This document shows, in pieces, positions 15,959 to 25,221 of a DNA stretch of 44,354 nucleotides (the stretch's first letter is position 1; every line of letters starts with the position of its first letter). Below the pieces are notes generated by a model. It did not search any database and was not told the origin of the DNA. It saw only the letters and a list, made by a program, of their open reading frames with translations. The stretch is from an uncultured Ruminiclostridium sp. (lineage in GTDB: Bacteria; Bacillota; Clostridia; Oscillospirales; Ruminococcaceae), in assembly GCA_947630685.1 (NCBI GenBank), contig CANRII010000008.1, forward strand, positions 1 through 44,354, given 5' to 3'. Both the position numbers and the translations under genes were made by a program.

Positions 15959-16222
15959 TCAATTAGCTTTATCGGAATCCAGCGAGTTTTTTATTTGCCG
16001 TATCATTTCCTTATCCGCTTTCGGCAACGCAAACCAGCCGCGGCTGACGGCCTCGTCTATTATAGTGCCTGCCGTCTGCTGTACCTCGTCGTGAGCAAAT
16101 ATCAGCTTGCTTCGCAATTGAGCGGTACCGCTGCGGGAAATCGCTCGGTTGTATTTTATACTCAGCATTTCTTCCGCTGAAAGAACGTCTTTTATCAATT
16201 GTTTTTCGGCGCTGCTGCCCAT
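15959..16222 (-). CDS. CotF-like spore coat protein
   Basis: An 87-residue, all-helical protein resembling the CotF/coat-F family (ferritin-like helices): IKDVLSAEEMLSIKYNRAI, then LRSKLIFAHDEVQQTAGTIIDEAVSRGWF. The last motif, with W-F near the C terminus, is typical of coat F proteins. The ATG has an AGGGGAG ribosome site. It follows the second small coat-like gene by 15 bases and ends at a strong terminator. Confidence 0.8.
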   Translation of the reverse strand: MGSSAEKQLIKDVLSAEEMLSIKYNRAISRSGTAQLRSKLIFAHDEVQQTAGTIIDEAVSRGWFALPKADKEMIRQIKNSLDSDKAN

Positions 16223-16237
16223 GGTTTTCTCCCCTTT

Positions 16238-16429
16238 CTAATCCTCCGAAAGCAGCTTTTCCAGAGTATTGCAATGATTTATATGGTCGGCGGCGCATTT
16301 TTGCAGCTTTTCTTTAAGCTGAGGATCTTCACAGCCAGAGCTGCATTGCTTGTACTTTTCACTCAAAAAGCGCTCCGTTTTAATGATGTCTGCCAGATTT
16401 ATAAGCTCGGTAAGCGAACATTGCAGCAT
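16238..16429 (-). CDS. Small helical protein, likely coat-F partner
   Basis: A 63-residue protein, LTELINLADIIKTERFL at the N terminus and four Cys/His-bearing turns (CSSGCEDP, CAADHINHCN). It looks like half of a ferritin-like helical pair and is translated just upstream of the CotF-like gene, so both probably act together in the spore. The ATG has GAGGAAAG upstream. Exact function unknown. Its 5' region is divergent from lepA. Confidence 0.7.
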   Translation of the reverse strand: MLQCSLTELINLADIIKTERFLSEKYKQCSSGCEDPQLKEKLQKCAADHINHCNTLEKLLSED

Positions 16430-16468
16430 AATTTCTTTCCTCTCGTTCCTTTAAGTTGCAATTATTAT

Positions 16469-16497
16469 TTGATTTTTTTCTCGTAATATGCTATAAT
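16469..16497 (+). promoter_or_regulatory. Sigma-A promoter of lepA
   Basis: TTGATT (16469-16474), a 17-bp spacer and TATAAT (16492-16497), with an extended -10 TG at 16489-16490. Confidence 0.8.
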
Positions 16498-16532
16498 TAA
16501 AAAAGTTTAATGCTTAGAAAGGGACGAAAGAC

Positions 16533-18347
16533 TTGGCAAACAACGATTATCTTTCTAAAATAAGGAATTTTTGCATCATCGCACATATAGATCACGGCAA
16601 ATCGACGCTGGCGGACAGGATACTTGAGCAGACTCAAACCGTCGCTAAACGCGAAATGGAAGAACAGATACTAGACGATATGGAGCTTGAGCGAGAAAGA
16701 GGTATCACCATAAAGGCGCGCGCCGTAAGGCTGAAATACACCGCCGACGACGGAGAGGATTATATTTTTAACCTTATAGATACTCCCGGCCATGTGGATT
16801 TTAACTATGAAGTTTCACGCTCGCTCAACGCCTGCGAGGGCGCGGTGCTTGTAGTGGACGCGTCGCAGGGCATAGAGGCCCAGACGCTTGCAAATACCTA
16901 TCTTGCCATAGACCAGAACCTTGAGGTGATACCGGTCATAAACAAGATAGACCTGCCCTCCGCTCACCCGGACGAGGTAAAAGAGGAGATAGAAAACGTT
17001 ATAGGCATACCGGCTCAAGACGCGCCGCTCATTTCCGCTAAAATGGGAATAAACATCAAGGCGGTGCTGGAGGACGTTGTAAAAAATATCCCCGCTCCGT
17101 CGGGAAACTGCTCCGCACCGCTCAAAGCGCTTATCTTCGACAGCTATTACGATTCATATAAAGGTGTTATTGTTCATGTAAGAATAAAAGAAGGAACATT
17201 AAGAGTCGGCGATAAGATACGCATGATGGCGACCGGCGCGGAATTTACCGTGACCGAGCTCGGATACATGGGGGCGACGCAGCTTGTCACCTCCGACGTA
17301 CTGCTTGCCGGAGAGGTAGGCTATATTGCCGCTTCGATAAAATCCATCGGCGATACCAAAGTCGGCGATACCGTTACCTTGGCGGAATTTCCCGCCGACG
17401 AGCCGCTCGCCGGATACAGAAACGTAAACCCGATGGTATTCAGCGGAATATACCCCGCCGACGGCGCAAAGTACGCCGATCTGCGAGAAGCGCTGGAAAA
17501 ATTGCAGCTAAACGACGCGTCGCTGTCTTTTGAGCCGGAAACGTCGGTGGCGCTGGGATTCGGCTTTCGCTGCGGATTTTTAGGGCTGCTGCACATGGAA
17601 ATAATACAGGAACGAATAGAGCGCGAATATAATCTTGATCTGGTCACCACCGCGCCGTCAGTAGTTTATAAAATAACCAAGACCGACGGCAGCACCGTAT
17701 ATATCGACAACCCTACAAACTATCCCGACCCGTCGGAAATAGCGGTCGCGGAAGAACCCATGGTAAAAGCGAACATCTACGCTCCCGCGGATTATGTCGG
17801 CAATATCATGGAGCTTTGCCAGCAGCGGCGCGGAGTATTCAAGGACATGAAATACCTCGACCAGACGCGGGTGGAGCTCCACTACGACCTGCCGCTAAAC
17901 GAGATAGTATACGATTTCTTCGATTCGCTGAAATCCAGGACAAAAGGCTACGCCAGCTACGATTACGAGATAAGCGGATTTGTACCGTCAAAATTAGTAA
18001 AGCTGGATATTCTGCTGAACGGCGAGATCGTGGACGCGCTGTCCTTTATCGTACACGCAGACAGCGCATACCCGCGCGCCCGCAAAATAGCGGAAAAGCT
18101 CAAGGACAATATACCGCGCCAGTTGTTTGAGATACCGGTTCAGGCGGCGGTCGGCGGAAAGATAATCGCAAGAGAGACTGTCAAGGCTATGCGAAAAGAC
18201 GTGCTGGCAAAATGCTACGGCGGCGATATTACCCGAAAGAAAAAGCTGCTCGAAAAGCAGAAAGAGGGTAAAAAGCGCATGAGAAAGCTGGGCAGCGTTG
18301 AAGTCCCGCAGGAGGCGTTCATGGCGGTGCTTAAGCTGGATGAATAG
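16533..18347 (+). CDS. lepA: Elongation factor 4 (LepA)
   Basis: Ribosome-associated GTPase of the EF-G family, proposed to act in back-translocation or 30S assembly. The 604 residues match the family. G1 AHIDHGKST (17-25), G2/G3 region [13 protein letters not shown] and DTPGHVDF, G4 NKIDLP, and the LepA-specific C-terminal domain ending [20 protein letters not shown]. The start is a TTG at 16533 preceded by AGAAAGGGA. It leads a unit with hemW, glgP and the FNT transporter. Confidence 0.98.
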   Translation: MANNDYLSKIRNFCIIAHIDHGKSTLADRILEQTQTVAKREMEEQILDDMELERERGITIKARAVRLKYTADDGEDYIFNLIDTPGHVDFNYEVSRSLNACEGAVLVVDASQGIEAQTLANTYLAIDQNLEVIPVINKIDLPSAHPDEVKEEIENVIGIPAQDAPLISAKMGINIKAVLEDVVKNIPAPSGNCSAPLKALIFDSYYDSYKGVIVHVRIKEGTLRVGDKIRMMATGAEFTVTELGYMGATQLVTSDVLLAGEVGYIAASIKSIGDTKVGDTVTLAEFPADEPLAGYRNVNPMVFSGIYPADGAKYADLREALEKLQLNDASLSFEPETSVALGFGFRCGFLGLLHMEIIQERIEREYNLDLVTTAPSVVYKITKTDGSTVYIDNPTNYPDPSEIAVAEEPMVKANIYAPADYVGNIMELCQQRRGVFKDMKYLDQTRVELHYDLPLNEIVYDFFDSLKSRTKGYASYDYEISGFVPSKLVKLDILLNGEIVDALSFIVHADSAYPRARKIAEKLKDNIPRQLFEIPVQAAVGGKIIARETVKAMRKDVLAKCYGGDITRKKKLLEKQKEGKKRMRKLGSVEVPQEAFMAVLKLDE

Positions 18348-19425
18348 CGTCGGACTTTATATACACGTGCCGTTCTGCCTGTCAAAATGCCCGTACTGTG
18401 ATTTTTACTCGGTAAAATACGACGAGAATACCGCAAAGGATTATATCAAAGCGGTAAAGCAAAATATTTCGGCATATAACGGCGTTAGATTCGATACCGT
18501 CTATTTCGGCGGCGGTACTCCCGTTTTGCTGTGGAAAGAAATAAGCGGGCTGCTGCACGACATCGGCGGAATGATAGATAACGGCGCGGAAATAACCTTA
18601 GAAGCTAATCCCTGCTGTACCGATAAAGATTCGCTTGACGGTCTTTATAAAAGCGGCGTAAACCGCATTTCATTCGGATCGCAAAGCTCAGATGATAACG
18701 AGCTTAAAGCGCTCGGCAGAAAGCATAACGCCGCTATGGGAGAAAAAGCGGTCGAGCTTGCGTTCAACGCGGGGATAAGGAATATTTCGGCGGATATAAT
18801 GCTGGGTATCCCAAAGCAGACGCTAAACAGCCTGCGTAAGACCGTTCAGCGGTTTACTTCCCTGCCGCTTACCCATATTTCGGCGTATATGCTGAAAATA
18901 GAGCCGGGTACGCCGTTTGCCGCGCAAAGGCTCGAGCTTCCCGACGAGGACGGATACGCGGATATTTATCTTGAAACGGTGAACCTGCTGGAGCAAAACG
19001 GCTTTAAGCAGTATGAGATAAGCAATTTTGCAAAAAGCGGTTTTGAATGCCGGCATAATCTCAAATACTGGCGGTGTGAGGAATATATAGGGATAGGCCC
19101 TGCGGCGCATTCTTATTATAACGGCAAAAGATACGCCGTACCGCGCGACCTTGCGGGATTTATCTCAGATACTTTGCAGCAAACTTACATCACCGAACAA
19201 GCTCCCGCCGATCTTGAAGAATATATTATGCTGCGGCTGAGGCTTAGCGAGGGCGTGGATATAAACGAGCTGCAAAAGCTTTTCGGCATAGAAAAAGCCG
19301 CAGTCCTTGAAAGGCTCGGCGAGCTGCCGCCGCATTTGTACAGGCGCAAGGGAGATATTATATCGCTCACGCCGGAGGGCTTTCTGGTATCAAATGCCGT
19401 CATCGGCATTTTAACAAATATATAG
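18340..19425 (+). CDS. hemW: Radical-SAM heme chaperone HemW-like protein
   Basis: A 361-residue radical-SAM protein formerly called oxygen-independent coproporphyrinogen III oxidase-like. The CxxxCxxC cluster site lies in [14 protein letters not shown] (about 12-25), followed by VYFGGGTP and [10 protein letters not shown] and the HemW C-terminal domain. These proteins bind heme and deliver it to respiratory enzymes rather than oxidising porphyrinogen. The ATG at 18340 overlaps the lepA stop by 8 bases, the usual lepA-hemW coupling in Firmicutes. Confidence 0.93.
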   Translation: MNSVGLYIHVPFCLSKCPYCDFYSVKYDENTAKDYIKAVKQNISAYNGVRFDTVYFGGGTPVLLWKEISGLLHDIGGMIDNGAEITLEANPCCTDKDSLDGLYKSGVNRISFGSQSSDDNELKALGRKHNAAMGEKAVELAFNAGIRNISADIMLGIPKQTLNSLRKTVQRFTSLPLTHISAYMLKIEPGTPFAAQRLELPDEDGYADIYLETVNLLEQNGFKQYEISNFAKSGFECRHNLKYWRCEEYIGIGPAAHSYYNGKRYAVPRDLAGFISDTLQQTYITEQAPADLEEYIMLRLRLSEGVDINELQKLFGIEKAAVLERLGELPPHLYRRKGDIISLTPEGFLVSNAVIGILTNI

Positions 19426-19444
19426 CGTTTTATATGGAGGAAGT

Positions 19445-21835
19445 ATGAACACACAAAAAGAAACTATAAATAAGGAGCAGCTGAAAGCTGATTTTATCGA
19501 CGCGCTTTCTGAAAAATACGATATCGCTCCTCATCAGGCCGAGCCTTACCAGCTTCATGATGCAATATCTTCCGCTATAATGAAGCAGATAGCGTTTAAC
19601 TGGAGGAAAAGCCGCTATGCGCATCTTGCCGCCCGCCGAGCCTGCTATTTTTCGGCGGAATTTCTGGTAGGCAGAGCGATATACAACAATATGCTCTGTC
19701 TTGAGATACAAAACGATGTGGAGGATATTTTCCGCTCGGTGAACGCGGATATAAATTCTCTTGAAGAAATAGAGGACGCCGCGCTCGGAAACGGCGGTCT
19801 GGGCAGACTGGCGGCGTGCTTTCTCGACAGCGCGGCGACGCTTTCGTTACCGTTAGACGGATACGGCATACGCTATAAATACGGACTTTTCAAACAGACT
19901 ATTGAGGACGGCTTTCAAAAAGAGCAGGCGGACGACTGGACTAAATACGGCGATGCATGGAGCAAGCGCCGCGAGGAGGACTCAGTCACCGTATGCTTTG
20001 CCGACCAGCAGGTAAAAGCCGTACCCTACGATATGCCGATAATCGGATTCAAGACCGAAAATATAGGAACTCTGCGCCTTTGGCAGGCGGAGCCGATAAA
20101 CAAATTCGATTTTATCAAATTCAACGACCAGGACTACATAAACGCAAGTATAGAACAGATACGCGCCGAGGATATTTCCCGCGTGCTTTACCCGAATGAC
20201 GACACAAGAGAAGGCAAGATACTCCGCTTAAAGCAGCAGTATTTCTTCTGCGCGGCTTCCCTTGCCGACATTGTAAAAAAGCATAAGGCGTGCGGAAACG
20301 ATATACATACCCTTGCAGATAAAGTGACCGTGCAGCTGAACGACACCCATCCGGTCATCTCGATACCGGAGCTTATCAGGATACTTACCGACAACGAGGG
20401 ATTGTGCTTTGAAGAGGCGTTCGAGATAGTTAAAAAGGTGTTCAACTACACCAACCACACCATAATGGCGGAGGCTATGGAAAAGTGGGATACCGGCATA
20501 GTCGAGCAGGTACTTCCGAGGATATACGACATAATCTTACAGCTTAACGAGGTATTTATCGCGGATATGTACCGCAAGGGCTTGTCCCGCGCCACGATAG
20601 ACAGCATGAAGCTGATCTCCGGCGGACTTGTTCACATGGCGAAAATGGCTATTTACTGTTCAAGCTATACAAACGGCGTTGCGGCATTACACACCGAGAT
20701 ACTTAAAAACGACACGTTAAACGACTGGTACAAGCTGTATCCCGAAAGATTCCAGAATAAGACCAACGGCATCACTCCGAGAAGATGGATAGCGCTTTGC
20801 AACAAGGAGCTTTCCTCGCTCATCACCGAGCAGCTCGGCGACGACGGCTGGATAAACGACCTTTCGCGTCTGGAAAAGCTGGAAAAGCTGCGCGGCGACA
20901 ACGGCATGATGCAGCGCTTTCTGGATATAAAGCAGCAGAAAAAGCGCGCTCTTGCCGAATATATCCTTAAAAACGAAGGCGTTGATATAGACCCGAACAG
21001 CATTTTCGATATACAAATAAAGCGGCTGCACGAGTACAAGCGTCAGCTGCTGAACGCCTTTAGCATACTGTATATCTATTTCGGAATAAAAGACGGCAGC
21101 ATAAAGGATTTCTACCCCACGACCTTTATCTTCGGTGCGAAATCTGCTCCCGGATACCGTCGCGCAAAGGCGATAATCAAATACATAAACGAGATAGGCA
21201 AGCTGATAAACGGCGACGAGCAGGTAAAAGACCTTATCAAGGTGGTTTTCGTACAGAATTATAACGTTTCCTACGCGGAAAAGTTAGTTACCGCCGCCGA
21301 TATTTCCGAGCAGATCTCCACCGCAGGAACGGAAGCGTCCGGCACAGGAAACATGAAATTCATGCTCAACGGTACGGTGACTTTAGGCACTTACGACGGC
21401 GCGAACGTAGAAATAGTCGAGGAAGCCGGAGAGGATAACAACTATATCTTCGGCGCGCGGGTGGAAGAGCTTAGCGAGATAATGAAAAACTACGATCCCA
21501 GAAAGCTGATAGCCGACGATCCTAAAATCGCGCGCGTGCTCAACACCCTTATAGACGGTACGGTGAGCGACGGCGGTTCGGGAGATTTCAGAGAGCTTTA
21601 TTTTGCGCTTACCGACGGCGCAAGCTGGCATGTGCCGGATCATTATTACCTTATCGGCGACCTTGACAGCTATGTAAAGGCCAAGCTCAAAGCAAACGCC
21701 GACTATAAAAACGCGCGGTTGGATTTTGCACGGAAGTGCTGGGCTAATATGTGCTATTCCGGAAAATTCAGCTCTGACAGAACGATAAAGGACTACGCGG
21801 AAAACATCTGGAAGATAGCTCCGGTAGAGGTCTGA
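19445..21835 (+). CDS. glgP: Glycogen/maltodextrin phosphorylase
   Basis: PLP-dependent GT35 enzyme releasing glucose-1-phosphate from alpha-1,4-glucans. The 796 residues match the family, with GNGGLGRLAACFLDS near residue 115, the QLNDTHP active-site block, IKRLHEYKRQLLN, and the PLP-lysine motif EASGTGNMKFMLNG. The ATG has GGAGG 4 bases upstream and lies 19 bases after hemW. Together with the nearby cytoplasmic GH13 enzyme it suggests turnover of glycogen or imported maltodextrins. Confidence 0.97.
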   Translation: MNTQKETINKEQLKADFIDALSEKYDIAPHQAEPYQLHDAISSAIMKQIAFNWRKSRYAHLAARRACYFSAEFLVGRAIYNNMLCLEIQNDVEDIFRSVNADINSLEEIEDAALGNGGLGRLAACFLDSAATLSLPLDGYGIRYKYGLFKQTIEDGFQKEQADDWTKYGDAWSKRREEDSVTVCFADQQVKAVPYDMPIIGFKTENIGTLRLWQAEPINKFDFIKFNDQDYINASIEQIRAEDISRVLYPNDDTREGKILRLKQQYFFCAASLADIVKKHKACGNDIHTLADKVTVQLNDTHPVISIPELIRILTDNEGLCFEEAFEIVKKVFNYTNHTIMAEAMEKWDTGIVEQVLPRIYDIILQLNEVFIADMYRKGLSRATIDSMKLISGGLVHMAKMAIYCSSYTNGVAALHTEILKNDTLNDWYKLYPERFQNKTNGITPRRWIALCNKELSSLITEQLGDDGWINDLSRLEKLEKLRGDNGMMQRFLDIKQQKKRALAEYILKNEGVDIDPNSIFDIQIKRLHEYKRQLLNAFSILYIYFGIKDGSIKDFYPTTFIFGAKSAPGYRRAKAIIKYINEIGKLINGDEQVKDLIKVVFVQNYNVSYAEKLVTAADISEQISTAGTEASGTGNMKFMLNGTVTLGTYDGANVEIVEEAGEDNNYIFGARVEELSEIMKNYDPRKLIADDPKIARVLNTLIDGTVSDGGSGDFRELYFALTDGASWHVPDHYYLIGDLDSYVKAKLKANADYKNARLDFARKCWANMCYSGKFSSDRTIKDYAENIWKIAPVEV

Positions 21836-21858
21836 ACACGTTTGCCGAAAGGAATATG

Positions 21859-22497
21859 ATGAAAAGAATAATAGATTTATTTCTCAGATCGGTGCTTACC
21901 GGATTTGCGATAGCTATAGGCGGAGCGGTGAACCTTGCCTGCGACAATAAATACATGGGCGCGTTTTTATTCGGGCTGGGACTGTTCATGGTGCTGTTTT
22001 TCGGCTTCAATCTGTTTACCGGAAAAGTAGGCTACGCGGTGGAAAACAAGCCCTCTTACCTTATCGACCTTGCAATTATCTGGCTGGGCAATCTTGCGGG
22101 GACAGTAATTACCGGACTGCTCCTGCTGCTTACCCGCGCAAGCGAAGCTATGCAGGCAAAGGCGGCGGAGATATGTGCCGTAAAGCTGAACGATTCCCCG
22201 CTGAGCATTTTTATACTGGCGTTTTTCTGCGGTATATTGATGTTTGTGGCGGCCGACGGATTCAAAAGGATAACCAACCCGTTCGGTCAGGTCGCGGTGA
22301 TAATCCTGCCGGTAATGGTGTTCATTTTAAGCGGATATGAACATTGCGTGGCAAATATGTTTTACTACACTATCGGCGAGGTCTGGTCGTTCGACAGCTT
22401 CTTGTATCTTATAATAATGACGCTCGGCAATTCCGCGGGGGGGATATTTATCCCGCTTATAAGAAAAGGGTTTATCAAAGAGCAAAAAACGTCGTAA
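21859..22497 (+). CDS. Formate/nitrite transporter (FNT) family channel
   Basis: A 212-residue membrane protein with about six helices. FNT hallmarks: GFNLFTGK near the second re-entrant region, the HCVANMFYY motif with the central histidine, and LGNSAGGIFIPL near the end. It is shorter than E. coli FocA (285 residues), as in other Firmicutes members. Two ATGs are adjacent; the second (21859) sits better behind AAAGGA. Formate or a related monocarboxylate is the likely substrate; nitrite is less likely in this fermentative context. Confidence 0.9.
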   Translation: MKRIIDLFLRSVLTGFAIAIGGAVNLACDNKYMGAFLFGLGLFMVLFFGFNLFTGKVGYAVENKPSYLIDLAIIWLGNLAGTVITGLLLLLTRASEAMQAKAAEICAVKLNDSPLSIFILAFFCGILMFVAADGFKRITNPFGQVAVIILPVMVFILSGYEHCVANMFYYTIGEVWSFDSFLYLIIMTLGNSAGGIFIPLIRKGFIKEQKTS

Positions 22498-22513
22498 AAA
22501 TTCATAAGTTTTG

Positions 22514-22565
22514 CAAAAAAACAGGCTTTCGTTGCTGTTATCAGCTTTGAAAGCCTGTTTTATTT
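22514..22565. terminator. Bidirectional terminator between the FNT and crcB genes
   Basis: ACAGGCTTTC (22521-22530) pairs with GAAAGCCTGT (22549-22558). T-rich tracts lie on both sides: TTTTATTTAT on the plus strand and TTTTTTTG on the minus strand. It ends both converging transcription units. Confidence 0.9.
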
Positions 22566-22581
22566 ATATTATTTTTAATTT

Positions 22582-22947
22582 TTACCTAACTATAAGCTGT
22601 GCCGCTAAAACCGCCGATATGCTCAGCACAACGCTCAGTATGACATACGATAACGCGGCTGTTATGCTGCCGGACTTGAACAAATCCAGCGATTCATACG
22701 CAAAGGTGGAAAAGGTGGTAAACCCTCCGCATATGCCTACTCTCATCATAAGCAGCAGCCTCGGATCGATATTCGGAAATTTTGCGGCAAACGCGGCGAT
22801 AAGCCCTATCAGAAATGAGCCTATTATATTTATCGCCAGCGTTTTAACAGGAAAACCGTTATCCGGCTGAAGCGGGATAAGTCCTATAAGATACCGGCAG
22901 ACCGAGCCGACAAATCCGCCCAGTCCGACAAAAATACAATTTATCAT
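22582..22947 (-). CDS. crcB: Fluoride channel Fluc/CrcB
   Basis: A 121-residue, four-helix fluoride exporter of the Fluc family. The N-terminal GGFVGSVCRY motif, the central NIIGSFLIGL and the signature GGFTTFSTF are present. The start at 22947 (MINCIFVG) is set by AGGTG upstream and family homology; the 4-base gap to the previous stop indicates co-translation. It is the last gene of the amylase-led unit, and no fluoride riboswitch precedes it. Confidence 0.95.
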   Translation of the reverse strand: MINCIFVGLGGFVGSVCRYLIGLIPLQPDNGFPVKTLAINIIGSFLIGLIAAFAAKFPNIDPRLLLMMRVGICGGFTTFSTFAYESLDLFKSGSITAALSYVILSVVLSISAVLAAQLIVR

Positions 22948-22951
22948 GTTT

Positions 22952-23605
22952 TCACCTATCCGAAAGCATTTTTTGTATAGGCTTGCCAAGGTATCTGCGA
23001 AAAAATTTTACTGTAAATCCGGTGAAAACCGCAGCGATGACAGTACCCTCTCTTGCGCCCCTTATCTCGCCGAAGAAGATAAACGACAGCAGTATGGAAA
23101 GCGCAACGCAGCTTATATCAAACACTACCTTGACGTTGCCGAAATTTTTGTGCAGCTTATCGGCGACGTCCTTTACAAACGCCTCGCCTGAGTTCATTAT
23201 AACATCTGCCTCCACCGCAAGCGATATCCCGAACGCAAGCAAAACAACTCCCAGCACCACCATTCCCAGCTGTACCGGATAAATGTCCGACGGCACTATA
23301 GAAAAGCACCACATTCCGAGATCCGTGAACCAGCCGAAAACGAATGACAGCGGTATCTGCAGCAGCTGTATCGGCTTAAAATCCCTGCGCAGTATAAGTA
23401 TCTGCCCTAGGATAAGAACGCAGTTCCAGATTATCAGCCATGTGCCCATTGAAAGAAAATCAAAACGTATGCTGACAATATTTGCGACGGAGGATATAGG
23501 GGAAACGCCCAGCTCGCCGTGCTTTGCCGCCGCTACGCCAAAAGCGCTGAACAATAAGCCTACGATAAGCAGTATGTACCTTTTTACAAGCTCTTTTTTC
23601 GCCAT
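22952..23605 (-). CDS. YczE/YyaS/YitT-family integral membrane protein
   Basis: A 217-residue protein with about five hydrophobic helices. Motifs typical of the YczE/YitT group are visible: GVAAAKHGELGVSPISSVANI (about 23-43), SFVFGWFTDLGMW, FGISLAVEADVIMNSGEAFV and FGEIRGAREGTVIAA. Function unknown; YczE affects surfactin production in Bacillus by an unclear route. The start MAKKELVKRY has GGAGG 6 bases upstream; a longer open frame overlaps metA. It lies 11 bases after metA. Confidence 0.85.
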   Translation of the reverse strand: MAKKELVKRYILLIVGLLFSAFGVAAAKHGELGVSPISSVANIVSIRFDFLSMGTWLIIWNCVLILGQILILRRDFKPIQLLQIPLSFVFGWFTDLGMWCFSIVPSDIYPVQLGMVVLGVVLLAFGISLAVEADVIMNSGEAFVKDVADKLHKNFGNVKVVFDISCVALSILLSFIFFGEIRGAREGTVIAAVFTGFTVKFFRRYLGKPIQKMLSDR

Positions 23606-23616
23606 TTGTCCTCCGT

Positions 23617-24540
23617 TCAAAGCGGCTTTATTTGTGTAAGATCGAACGGCGTTTCCTGATATACGCAGAAATTGAGCCAGTTTGAATACATAAGGCTTGC
23701 ATGGCCTCGCCACGAGAATATCGGCGTCAGCTTGGGATTGTCGTTCGGGAAATAATTATACGGAACGTCTATAGGCAAGCCTTTTTCAACGTCGCGCATA
23801 TATTCTTCCTTAAGAGTGTTGCGGTCGTATTCTCCGTGTCCGGTTATGAATATCTGGCGGTTGCTCCTGTCGGCAATGATATACGCGCCCGCTATGTCGG
23901 AATATGCCAGCAGCGCAAGATCCGGATGGCGCTCTATCTCGTTCATATCTACTTCCGTATAGCGCGAATGCGGCACCATGAACACATCGTCAAAGCCTTT
24001 CAGCAGAGGATGATTTATCGCGTTTATCTTATGAGGGAAAACGCCGAACAGCTTTTTGTTGAGCACATGCTTTTGTATACCGTAGTGGTAATACAGTCCG
24101 GCAAACGCCGCCCAGCAGATATGCACGGTATTAAAGGCGTGGCTCTTGCTCCATTCCATGATGTTGCAAAGCTCTTTCCAGTAATGTACCGACTCGAAAT
24201 TCAGCAGCTCCACCGGCGCGCCGGTGATTATCAGCGCGTCAAAATACTGCTCCTTTATATCGTTGAAAGTGGTGTAGAAATTTATAAGATGCTCCTGCGA
24301 GGTGTTCTTGGGATTATGCGTTTCGGTCTTTACCAAGGTTATATCCACTTGCAGCGGCGTATTACTGAGCAGCCTGAGAAGTTGGGTCTCGGTAACTATT
24401 TTGGTAGGCATAAGGTTTACTATCGCCACCTTTAGCGGGCGTATATCCTGCCTTGACGCCTTTTCGTCTGCCATAACAAATATATTCTCGCTCACCAGCG
24501 TGCTGAACGCCGGAAGATTATTAGGTATATTTATCGGCAT
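23617..24540 (-). CDS. metAA: Homoserine O-acetyltransferase (MetA type)
   Basis: First committed step of methionine synthesis. The 307 residues match MetA: N-terminal MPINIPNNLPA, catalytic C142 in HICWAAFAGLYY, and GHGEYDRNTL near the end with catalytic His/Glu. Residue 111 is Glu (ITGAPVE). In this family Glu111 has been tied to acetyl-CoA use and Gly111 to succinyl-CoA use, so acetylation is the better call. The ATG has a GGGAG ribosome site. It sits oddly in a sugar-enzyme/membrane-protein operon, with no SAM riboswitch or T-box in front. Confidence 0.93.
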   Translation of the reverse strand: MPINIPNNLPAFSTLVSENIFVMADEKASRQDIRPLKVAIVNLMPTKIVTETQLLRLLSNTPLQVDITLVKTETHNPKNTSQEHLINFYTTFNDIKEQYFDALIITGAPVELLNFESVHYWKELCNIMEWSKSHAFNTVHICWAAFAGLYYHYGIQKHVLNKKLFGVFPHKINAINHPLLKGFDDVFMVPHSRYTEVDMNEIERHPDLALLAYSDIAGAYIIADRSNRQIFITGHGEYDRNTLKEEYMRDVEKGLPIDVPYNYFPNDNPKLTPIFSWRGHASLMYSNWLNFCVYQETPFDLTQIKPL

Positions 24541-24561
24541 TTTTATTCTCCCTTTCTTTTA

Positions 24562-25221
24562 TTACCCGCGATTTAAGGAATCTATTATATCTATTATCCC
24601 GGCAAGGTCTTCGGCGCGTGCGAAAACACGGCTTTCCGTCTGCGGGTCGATATCTTTTATATCTTTTATATAAACGCACCGTATACCGGACGCGAGCGCG
24701 GCTTTTACTCCGTTTTCGCTGTCCTCGACTATTATAAGCTCCTGCTTCGAGCAGCCGGAAAGCGCCGCCGCTTTAAGGAATATTTCCGGATCCGGCTTTC
24801 CGTTTACTATCTCGTCGCCGCCTACAATACCGTCAAAACTGTCATAGATACCTACGCGCTTCAGTTTATTTACCGAGGACTCATGATATGACGAGGTGGC
24901 GACCAGCGACTTTATCCCGTTTTTATTAAGATATTCCGACAGCTCGGCAAAGCCTTTTTTCACCGCTAATCCGTGTTCCTGTATGTACTCACGGTCAAAC
25001 CGCCTTGACTCTTCCCAGTATTTATGAAACGGGAAACCCGCTCCCATATGCTCTGTGAACAGCTTTTCCATGGAGTTGTAATTCAGCCCTATCGACATTA
25101 TCGGCAAGGTGAGATCCATGTCGAGCTTGTAGGTATCTATCACCTTTCGCCATGCAATAAGGGCGACCGTTTCGCTGTCGAGCAGCGTCCCGTCCATATC
25201 AAAAATAACGCATTTTATCAT
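24562..25221 (-). CDS. HAD-superfamily sugar-phosphatase/phosphoglucomutase-like hydrolase
   Basis: A 219-residue HAD subfamily IA protein: nucleophile D8 and D10 in VIFDMDGTLLDSE, VATSS for motif II, K-P-D-P motif III (NGKPDPEIFLKA) and the acidic motif IV VEDSENG. The helical cap between residues 15 and 80 resembles beta-phosphoglucomutases and related sugar-phosphate phosphatases, but the substrate is not readable. Its ATG overlaps the amylase stop by 4 bases, a coupling that suggests a role in glucan or glucose-phosphate metabolism. Confidence 0.88.
   Translation of the reverse strand: MIKCVIFDMDGTLLDSETVALIAWRKVIDTYKLDMDLTLPIMSIGLNYNSMEKLFTEHMGAGFPFHKYWEESRRFDREYIQEHGLAVKKGFAELSEYLNKNGIKSLVATSSYHESSVNKLKRVGIYDSFDGIVGGDEIVNGKPDPEIFLKAAALSGCSKQELIIVEDSENGVKAALASGIRCVYIKDIKDIDPQTESRVFARAEDLAGIIDIIDSLNRG

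Noticed and set aside
22900-22960. Fluoride riboswitch before crcB
   Set aside because: Only 4 bases separate crcB from the upstream gene, leaving no room for an aptamer.
24541-24561. SAM riboswitch or T-box before metA
   Set aside because: The gap to the HAD gene is about 20 bases; no leader exists.
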